Assembly: GCA_025357775.1 (NCBI GenBank)
Contig: JANXOQ010000345.1
Coordinates: 1 to 7,007 of the forward strand
Source of the DNA: Ferruginibacter sp.
GTDB lineage: Bacteria > Bacteroidota > Bacteroidia > Chitinophagales > Chitinophagaceae
DNA length: 7,007 nucleotides
Direction: 5' to 3'
The position numbers and the translations under genes are program-made. Below the pieces are notes generated by a model. It was not told the origin of the DNA and made no database searches. It worked only from the letters and a program-made list of their open reading frames with translations. Position 1 is the first letter of the stretch. Each line of letters begins with the position of its first letter. Below are positions 1 to 4,580 of the stretch, one piece after another.

Positions 1-76
1 ATTATTTTTTTAAAAATTAAATAACAATTAAAAAAAATTAAGTTTTAATATTTTTAAACATAATCCTAGGTCTTAA

Positions 77-95
77 TAACCAAGCAAGCTAATTT
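77..95 (+). repeat. Short repeat matching a site inside emrB
   Basis: The 14-mer TAACCAAGCAAGCT occurs at 77-90 and again at 6007-6020, inside the emrB coding sequence. Allowing one mismatch, the match extends to 18 of 19 bases (77-95 against 6007-6025). It lies in the 121-bp stretch beyond the 3' end of the chitinase-like gene. That stretch is otherwise A/T-rich low-complexity sequence in which I see no gene. The match may be chance or a trace of copied sequence. Confidence 0.3.
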
Positions 96-121
96 CAATA
101 CACACCAGTACGCACTTAATA

Positions 122-1204
122 TTAATAAGCTCTTCCAATAGTATCACACACTGCTTTTAATAATGAAAATGCTCCATGTGTATCTTGGCTTTTTTCCCAA
201 AGCATAATACCATTGCCTTTTTGCTTAGCAAGCATCGCTTTCTTTTTTACAGTAGTAACTCCATTATAATATACAGTATAGTTAGAAAAGCCTGCGGCAC
301 TCACTACTGCTGAGTCGCTCATTAAATTACCTCCTTGCGCTATTATGGCATTCATACTCAAAACGGTATTTAATTGTGTCATACCACTTGGTCTGCCATA
401 CCCAGCTATGCCAAGCACAGCCTTACTTGCAGGCATACCTCGGTTCGTTACCCAATAATCCATACTTGTATTTGCCAATACTAAATTGCAATGATGCTGA
501 TATGGTATCAACGGATTTGTGGTAAAATCGTCGTAAGACATAATATTAAACCAATCAACATAATTACTAACCCATAATTCTGAGCTTATTGCATCTCTTT
601 CAGCTCCTACATATCTACCAGCAGTAATAGCCGCTGTTAAATAATATTTACTTCCTCTATGGCAACTATCACTCAGCTGCTTCATAAAAGCAGTGTACGT
701 TACATCTGTACCATCATCTGTTCTTGGAAACTCCCAATCAATGTCTATCCCATCAAGGTTATAATTTCTTACAATTGCAAGCGATTGATTAATAAAATTT
801 GTTCTCCCAGCTGGTGTAGTACCCATCATTTTAAAATCTGCTGCAAGCCCAGATATACTTATAAAAACTTTTGCCCCAAGGCTTTTTGCTTTATCTTTTA
901 CACTAGTTAAATGGTTTGCCTCAGTAGTTGTAAAATTGGTAAGTGCACCTGCACTATTTATTCTAGCAAATGCATAATTTATAACATTGCACATTTTAAA
1001 TTTTACGTCTGGCACATCTGCAAGCAATCTATATGATGGAAAATAACCAACAACATAAAAGCCAAAAGCAGGTGGTGGAGCTATAGGTGCATCAATTACA
1101 ACAATAGGCGTAGGAGTTGGTGCTATTACATCCGTAGCTTTTTTGCAGGAGTTAAGTAGTTGTAATGTTATAAAACACAATAAAAGATGTTTAAATTTTT
1201 TCAT
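122..1204 (-). CDS. GH18 chitinase-like lipoprotein
   Basis: Probable secreted glycoside hydrolase of family 18, which cleaves beta-1,4 links next to N-acetylglucosamine (chitin, or N-glycan cores) by substrate-assisted catalysis. The 360-residue product starts with a lipoprotein signal peptide: Lys-rich start, hydrophobic stretch, lipobox LNSC with the lipidated Cys at 20. A Pro-rich linker (about 28-46) leads into a TIM barrel beginning FYVVGYFPSYR (49-59). The catalytic signature DGIDIDWE is at 151-158, with acid/base Glu158. The MxYD motif is MSYD (222-225), and the late barrel Trp is in LWE (335-337). The second barrel motif, usually SxGG, reads SISGL (116-120), so its last Gly is replaced by Leu. 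There is no carbohydrate-binding module. The residues after Cys20 (KKATDV) lack a strong acidic surface-export signal, so inner-leaflet versus surface location is open. It lies 88 bp downstream of dcd on the same strand. An endo-N-acetylglucosaminidase is the main alternative. Confidence 0.88.
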   Translation of the reverse strand: MKKFKHLLLCFITLQLLNSCKKATDVIAPTPTPIVVIDAPIAPPPAFGFYVVGYFPSYRLLADVPDVKFKMCNVINYAFARINSAGALTNFTTTEANHLTSVKDKAKSLGAKVFISISGLAADFKMMGTTPAGRTNFINQSLAIVRNYNLDGIDIDWEFPRTDDGTDVTYTAFMKQLSDSCHRGSKYYLTAAITAGRYVGAERDAISSELWVSNYVDWFNIMSYDDFTTNPLIPYQHHCNLVLANTSMDYWVTNRGMPASKAVLGIAGYGRPSGMTQLNTVLSMNAIIAQGGNLMSDSAVVSAAGFSNYTVYYNGVTTVKKKAMLAKQKGNGIMLWEKSQDTHGAFSLLKAVCDTIGRAY

Positions 1205-1246
1205 AAAAAATATCTAATAAAATTTCATATTTCTATTGTTATTCTT

Positions 1247-1295
1247 AATACTCAATTCTCAATATTAAGTACTCAATACTAAGTACTCAATACTA
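1247..1295. repeat. 7-bp tandem repeat array
   Basis: Seven consecutive heptamers read, on the + strand, AATACTC, AATTCTC, AATATTA, AGTACTC, AATACTA, AGTACTC, AATACTA. The pattern is clearest as a 14-bp unit AATACTAAGTACTC, and it contains the self-complementary hexamer AGTACT twice. The array fills most of the gap between dcd and the GH18 gene. Its last unit overlaps the dcd stop codon (TAG, complement of 1293-1295). Similar short ACTCAATACT-type arrays are, to my recollection, common between genes in Bacteroidota. Role unknown: replication slippage product, or a weak structure at the dcd mRNA end. Confidence 0.85.
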
Positions 1296-1829
1296 AAACT
1301 CATTCTTCCACATCATGCTCTCTACAGGTATATTTGGTTGCCCACTATATTTTGCATTTTTTTTCTGATTATATTTTACTTCTATTTCACCATCCACCGG
1401 AAAATAAATTAGCTGCCCAATCGGCATTCCCTTATATACACGTACTGGTTGCTTTACAGAAATTTCAAGTGTCCAGTTGCCACAAAATCCAACATCGCCT
1501 TTACCAGCTGTGGCGTGTATGTCAATACCTAAGCGACCTGTAGACGATTTGCCTTCTAAAAAAGGTACGTGTGCATGTGTTTCAGTGTATTCTTCCGTTA
1601 CTCCTAAATAAAGCATATTGGGTAGCAATACAATTCCTTCATCAGGTATTTCAAAATGCTTTATTGTATTATGCTTTTTTGCATCAAGCGTTTCGCTATC
1701 ATAAGTTGCAAGGTTTTTGCTTAGGTGTACATCATAGCTATTACTACCAAGGTCATCTCTGTTATAAGGCACTACTTTTATTGTTCCTTTTTCTATTTCT
1801 TCTAAAATTCTTTTATCGCTTAGTATCAT
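1293..1829 (-). CDS. dcd: dCTP deaminase
   Basis: Cytosolic dCTP deaminase, which converts dCTP to dUTP plus ammonia. A dUTPase then yields dUMP, the precursor of dTMP. At 178 residues it is slightly shorter than the E. coli enzyme (193). The conserved core is present: GSNSYDVHL (28-36) near the N-terminus, EGKSSTGRLG (92-101), then HATAGKGDVGFCGNWTLEI (105-123). By spacing to E. coli Ser111, Arg115 and Glu138, the catalytic set is Ser95, Arg99 and Glu122. The C-terminal YNQKKNAKYSGQ (153-164) is the usual nucleotide-binding tail. Family members form trimers with shared active sites. The trimmed length and the TLEI context favour a monofunctional deaminase over a bifunctional Dcd-Dut, but sequence alone does not settle this. 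The start has no Shine-Dalgarno sequence and an A/T-only leader. The stop lies within the heptamer array. Confidence 0.95.
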   Translation of the reverse strand: MILSDKRILEEIEKGTIKVVPYNRDDLGSNSYDVHLSKNLATYDSETLDAKKHNTIKHFEIPDEGIVLLPNMLYLGVTEEYTETHAHVPFLEGKSSTGRLGIDIHATAGKGDVGFCGNWTLEISVKQPVRVYKGMPIGQLIYFPVDGEIEVKYNQKKNAKYSGQPNIPVESMMWKNEF

Positions 1830-1842
1830 ATTTTATTTTTAT

Positions 1843-1855
1843 TGTGCTTTGCACA
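1843..1855. repeat. Small inverted repeat in the dcd leader
   Basis: TGTGC-TTT-GCACA is a perfect 5-bp inverted repeat ending 14 bp upstream of the dcd start codon. On the + strand it is followed by a T-run and looks like a terminator, but no + strand gene precedes it, so termination is unlikely. In the dcd mRNA it would be a small hairpin just before the start region. Its effect is unknown. Confidence 0.35.
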
Positions 1856-1860
1856 TTTTT

Positions 1861-1938
1861 TTATTTTTTTGCCAGCAAAGAAATAGCTATTTGCATCTTC
1901 ATTGGCGTCGCATATTTCATCTTCATCTCTTTATTCAT
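1861..1938 (-). other. Possible 25-codon upstream ORF before dcd
   Basis: A complete short frame (ATG to TAA) lies upstream of dcd on the same strand, ending 31 bp before the dcd start. The predicted peptide has five Met and a short hydrophobic run (QIAISLLA) near its end, and I do not recognise it. It contains the 9-mer CATCTTCAT (+ strand) twice, at 1894-1902 and 1918-1926, exactly 24 bp apart and so in frame, giving two MKM tripeptides. It is more GC-rich than the surrounding spacer. It could be a leader peptide, a decayed gene end or chance. Its length alone gives little support. Confidence 0.15.
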
Positions 1939-1954
1939 CTTTTTTATAAAATTC

Positions 1955-1983
1955 TATTTTTAAAAATAAGCTAAAACTTATTT
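1955..1983. repeat. Overlapping palindrome and hairpin
   Basis: TATTTTTAAAAATA (1955-1968) is a perfect 14-bp palindrome. Overlapping it, AAATAAG (1964-1970) and CTTATTT (1977-1983) form a second inverted repeat of 7 bp with a 6-base loop, so the two structures exclude each other. They lie 40-68 bp upstream of the phosphopantetheinyl transferase start, in the divergent gap with dcd. Such A/T palindromes arise easily by chance in AT-rich DNA. A regulator site is possible but unproven. Confidence 0.35.
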
Positions 1984-2003
1984 ATCAAATAAAAGTAATT
2001 TCT

Positions 2004-2020
2004 TTGTATACTTTATACAA
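2004..2020. promoter_or_regulatory. Inverted repeat just before the PPTase start
   Basis: TTGTATA-CTT-TATACAA is a perfect 7-bp inverted repeat with a 3-bp spacer. It ends two bases before the ATG at 2023. The half-site reappears inside the gene: TTATACAAT is found at 2013-2021 and 2040-2048. The preceding TTTCTTTG (1999-2006) differs from the Bacteroidota -7 consensus TAnnTTTG only at its second base, and I see no good -33 element. The repeat could be an operator over the transcription start or a hairpin masking the start codon. Both are inferences. Confidence 0.4.
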
Positions 2021-2022
2021 TT

Positions 2023-2640
2023 ATGCCACTTATTTACAATTATACAATAAACGAATTTACAAAAATAGGCGTTTGGCATATTACCGAAGCGGAAAATTTT
2101 TTCATGCAAAAAGTAAAGTTACAAAGAACTATTACACATCCTCAAAAAAGGCTGCAACACCTTGCAGGAAGGTATATTTTGCAAGAGCTTTATCCCCATT
2201 TTCCTACAGCATTAATAGAAATAGCTAATACCAAAAAACCATTTTTGGCAGATGAAGCTTTTCATTTTTCAATTTCTCATTGTGGTGATTATGCAGCAGC
2301 AATTGTAAGCACAAAAAATAGGGTGGGGGTAGATATTGAAATACCTAACATTAAAATAGAACGTATACAGCACAAATTTATTAATGATATTGAGAAAAAT
2401 TTATTAGAAAAAATAGATTTGATTTACAAACTGACCATGTTTTGGAGCATAAAAGAAGCTATTTTTAAATGGTATGGAGAAGGTGAAGTAGATTTTAAAA
2501 AGCATATCAAAATAAAATCTTTAAAAAAAACAGAAAGTGGTTTTTATGCAAAATGCATATTTATAAAAGAAAAAGCAATTTCAATACAAGTACAAAATAT
2601 TAGTTTGTTAGGTAATAATTTGGCTTGGGTAGTTACATAG
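2023..2640 (+). CDS. 4'-phosphopantetheinyl transferase, Sfp type
   Basis: Moves the phosphopantetheine arm of coenzyme A onto a serine of an acyl, peptidyl or aryl carrier protein, making it active. The 205-residue product carries the superfamily motifs in order: an Arg/Leu-rich segment RLQHLAGRYIL (43-53), KPFL (72-75) followed by FSISH (82-86), GVDIE (102-106), and WSIKEAIFK (141-149). Asp104, Glu106 and Glu145 match the magnesium-binding residues. The length fits the Sfp/Gsp class (about 200-240) rather than the shorter AcpS class (about 120). No carrier protein, polyketide or nonribosomal peptide gene is in the window, so the partner cannot be named. It may serve fatty acid synthase or a distant pathway. 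The start at 2023 has no Shine-Dalgarno sequence but gives a normal N-terminus. It is divergent from dcd and convergent with the marR gene. Confidence 0.92.
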   Translation: MPLIYNYTINEFTKIGVWHITEAENFFMQKVKLQRTITHPQKRLQHLAGRYILQELYPHFPTALIEIANTKKPFLADEAFHFSISHCGDYAAAIVSTKNRVGVDIEIPNIKIERIQHKFINDIEKNLLEKIDLIYKLTMFWSIKEAIFKWYGEGEVDFKKHIKIKSLKKTESGFYAKCIFIKEKAISIQVQNISLLGNNLAWVVT

Positions 2641-2782
2641 TTTACATATGTGTTTGTACTTAATAATTTAGATTTTTACGTGTTTGTTAAACGATGTGAT
2701 TATGATTAGATTTATAAAATTATTTCATTTTATTAAAAGTTTAAATTTTGTAAGTTCAATAACTATATAGATTTATACTTAT
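2641..2782. other. Convergent intergenic region with A/T hairpin
   Basis: The gap between two genes that end towards each other. The only structure I find is ATAAAAT (2714-2720) paired with ATTTTAT (2727-2733), a perfect 7-bp stem with a 6-base loop. Its position suits a terminator serving both strands. However, the stem has no G-C pairs and would be weak, so the terminator role is tentative. No gene is seen here. Confidence 0.25.
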
Positions 2783-3253
2783 TTATTTATCCTTTTCTAC
2801 CGTGTCATGATAAGCTACAATTTTTGCTAAAACATTAATTGTAATTTCAAAATTATTTTCCCCTACCAATTCTTTATATTTTTCAGTAAGTTGATGTACC
2901 TCACCAAAGGCATTGCTCATAAATTGTATACCTTTTGTAGAAAGTTTTAAGTTGCGGCTGCGTTTATCTTTTAAGTTGTTTTCAGTTTCTATTAATCCAT
3001 TTTTTTCGAGCTCGCTTATGGTTCTGCTCATGCCTTGCTTGCTTAGCTTTGCAGCATTTGCAATACTTTGGTTGGTTCCTCCCTTCGGGTTTATATTAGC
3101 AATAAAAGGCATATAAGATATTTTAAATTCCCCCAAATGCTTGGTTGCTTTATCAGTTACCCATAAATCAAAATGCCTTTTGGCAATAGCTAATAACCAA
3201 GGCCATTTTTGTTTTCGTTCCTCAAAGTTTTTTTGTAAATCTATTTTTTTCAT
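2783..3253 (-). CDS. MarR-family transcriptional regulator
   Basis: Dimeric winged-helix DNA-binding protein, most likely the local repressor of the adjacent efflux operon, released when a small aromatic or toxic ligand binds. The product has 156 residues, typical for the family. After an N-terminal helical dimerisation region (about 10-45), TNQSIANAAKLSKQGMSRTI (60-79) forms the helix-turn-helix, with the recognition helix about 71-85. The wing follows (about 86-107), with the hallmark DKRSRNLKLST at 96-106 (Asp96, Arg98). The C-terminal helix completes the dimer interface. It is transcribed away from emrA. A 12-bp inverted repeat and a perfect TAnnTTTG promoter element lie just upstream, which suggests autorepression. 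The start at 3253 is preceded by an A/T leader without Shine-Dalgarno. The specific ligand cannot be read from the sequence. Confidence 0.92.
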   Translation of the reverse strand: MKKIDLQKNFEERKQKWPWLLAIAKRHFDLWVTDKATKHLGEFKISYMPFIANINPKGGTNQSIANAAKLSKQGMSRTISELEKNGLIETENNLKDKRSRNLKLSTKGIQFMSNAFGEVHQLTEKYKELVGENNFEITINVLAKIVAYHDTVEKDK

Positions 3254-3272
3254 AAAAAAAATGTAAGCTCAA

Positions 3273-3280
3273 CAAATATA
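3273..3280 (-). promoter_or_regulatory. marR -7 promoter element
   Basis: On the minus strand this reads TATATTTG, a perfect match to the Bacteroidota -7 consensus TAnnTTTG. It lies 19 bp upstream of the marR ATG, leaving a short leader. No TTTG-like -33 element is found at the usual distance; the nearest TTG (complement of 3295-3297) is too close and lies within the inverted repeat. The operator covers the place where a -33 element would be. Confidence 0.5.
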
Positions 3281-3283
3281 AAT

Positions 3284-3310
3284 AAAATAGTAAACAATGT
3301 TTACTATTTT
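3284..3310. promoter_or_regulatory. Predicted MarR operator (12-bp inverted repeat)
   Basis: AAAATAGTAAAC (3284-3295) and GTTTACTATTTT (3299-3310) are exact reverse complements around the 3-bp spacer AAT. The site is 27 bp and lies between the divergent marR and emrA genes. Its size and symmetry suit a MarR dimer. It is immediately upstream of the marR -7 element and ends 13 bp before the emrA start at 3324, so one bound dimer could repress both directions. The inverted repeat is seen directly; binding by this MarR is inferred. Confidence 0.75.
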
Positions 3311-3323
3311 TACACCATTAATT

Positions 3324-4421
3324 ATGATTATGATACAGCAAGAAATATCAACAAAAAAGAAAAAGAAAATTATACCATTTATTATTGTTGGTATTATTTT
3401 TATTACAGGAGGTTTTTATGCCTACAATACAATTATGCATAACATGCATTTTGAAGAAACCGATAATGCACAAGTAGAAACAAATGCTATACCAGTATTA
3501 ACAAGGGTTGCAGGTTATATAGATAGTATAAACCTAAGTGATTATCAAAATGTATTAGCAAACCAAATTGCTTTAACAATAGACGATGCAGAATTTAAAA
3601 TAGCAGTACAACAAGCAGAAGCAGACTTACTTTTAGCAAAGGCAGACTACTCGGCGGCATTAGCAGATGTAAAAAATAGTAATTCTCAAATAAATAATAT
3701 ACAAGCAAATACTGGCGTAGCACAAGCAAATGCAGCAATTCAACAAGAAAGATTGAATAAAGCAAATATAGATTTGCAAAGAGATGAAGCCTTGTACGCA
3801 GCTGGTGCTATAACAAAAAAACAATTAGAAGACAGTAAAGCAAATTATATCATAGCATCAAAACAATTACAAGCAAATGATAAGCAAATATCACAAATAT
3901 CTACACAAACAGGTACTGCTAATGCACAAATAGAAAAATCAAAATCTAGCATAGAAAAGGCAAATGCACTTATTGCTATAAGGCAAGCTGGACTAGAAAC
4001 TGCAAAATTAAAATTGAGTTATACAAAAATTATAATGCCAATAAATGGTAGAATTGGAAAAATTAATTTGCAAAAGGGACAATATATACAGCCTGGGCAA
4101 CCACTATTTAGCATTGTAAATAACCAACGGTATTGGGTTGTAGCAAATTTTAAAGAAACACAACTTGCTAGGTTAAAAATAGGACAAACAGTAAATGTAA
4201 AAATGGATGGTTATCCAAATAATGATATTACAGGAAAAATTGTAGAATTTAGTGATGCCACAGGTGCAAAAACAACCTTATTACCTGCTGATAACGCAAG
4301 TGGTAATTTTGTAAAAGTTACCCAACGTATACCAGTAAAAATAGAGTTTGATAATATTGCTCCTATAAAAGAAATTTTAAAATCAGGGCTTAGTGTGTCA
4401 ATAGAAGTAAAAGTTAAATAA
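3324..4421 (+). CDS. emrA: EmrA/HlyD-family efflux adaptor
   Basis: Periplasmic adaptor (membrane fusion protein) that bridges the inner-membrane EmrB-type transporter to an outer-membrane channel. From this start it has 365 residues: a Lys-rich cytosolic tail (11-15), one membrane anchor (about 16-37), then TDNAQVETNAIPV (46-58), the classic EmrA entry to the first half of the lipoyl-like domain. A long Ala/Gln/Lys-rich coiled-coil hairpin follows (about 91-230). The second lipoyl half is near 233-262 (Y233, PINGRIGK at 240-247), followed by a beta-barrel with the EmrA signature GNFVKVTQRIPVKIEF (327-342). The frame is open from an ATG at 3297, but that codon sits in the spacer of the predicted operator and would add an odd MFTIFTPLI extension, so 3324 (or 3330) is preferred. 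emrB follows after 159 bp. It is probably repressed by the divergent MarR. Confidence 0.92.
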   Translation: MIMIQQEISTKKKKKIIPFIIVGIIFITGGFYAYNTIMHNMHFEETDNAQVETNAIPVLTRVAGYIDSINLSDYQNVLANQIALTIDDAEFKIAVQQAEADLLLAKADYSAALADVKNSNSQINNIQANTGVAQANAAIQQERLNKANIDLQRDEALYAAGAITKKQLEDSKANYIIASKQLQANDKQISQISTQTGTANAQIEKSKSSIEKANALIAIRQAGLETAKLKLSYTKIIMPINGRIGKINLQKGQYIQPGQPLFSIVNNQRYWVVANFKETQLARLKIGQTVNVKMDGYPNNDITGKIVEFSDATGAKTTLLPADNASGNFVKVTQRIPVKIEFDNIAPIKEILKSGLSVSIEVKVK

Positions 4422-4449
4422 ATATTTTTGATGGTGACAATATTTTTGA
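4421..4449 (+). repeat. 11-bp direct repeat after emrA
   Basis: AATATTTTTGA occurs at 4421-4431 and 4439-4449, 18 bp apart. The first copy begins on the last base of the emrA stop codon. Both copies contain TATTTTTG, which fits the -7 consensus TAnnTTTG, but neither has a TTG at a -33 distance, so an internal promoter is doubtful. The rest of the 159-bp gap to emrB (to 4580) is A/T-rich, with no gene and no clear terminator. Confidence 0.4.
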
Positions 4450-4580
4450 ATATCATTTTTATTTCCATTCTTAAAATAATAAACTTCTCAGTTTCGATTT
4501 ATAAAAGCAAACGTATAAACCATCAAACTTTAGAAAAATGAATAATCTTTAACTTCAAAATGTAAATAAATCTTTTTATA

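Noticed and set aside
659..910. 83-codon + strand frame inside the GH18 gene
   Set aside because: Antisense to the region coding for the catalytic motif; Cys/Ile-rich shadow translation without a motif.
1247..1295. CRISPR array or attachment site at the short repeats
   Set aside because: The units are 7 bp with no spacers, and there are no cas genes, integrase or tRNA nearby.
1843..1870. Terminator-like hairpin followed by a T-run on the + strand
   Set aside because: No + strand gene precedes it, and the stem is only 5 bp; a terminator would have nothing to terminate.
1571..1963. 130-codon + strand frame opposite dcd and its upstream gap
   Set aside because: It is antisense to a well-supported dcd gene, its translation is a Phe/Tyr/Leu-rich run typical of reversed AT-rich DNA, and it has no recognisable motif.
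2004..2228. 74-codon + strand frame overlapping the start of the PPTase gene
   Set aside because: Out of frame with the transferase, whose motifs are intact, and with no motif of its own.
2913..3116. 67-codon + strand frame opposite marR
   Set aside because: Antisense to the helix-turn-helix region, hydrophobic by base composition only.
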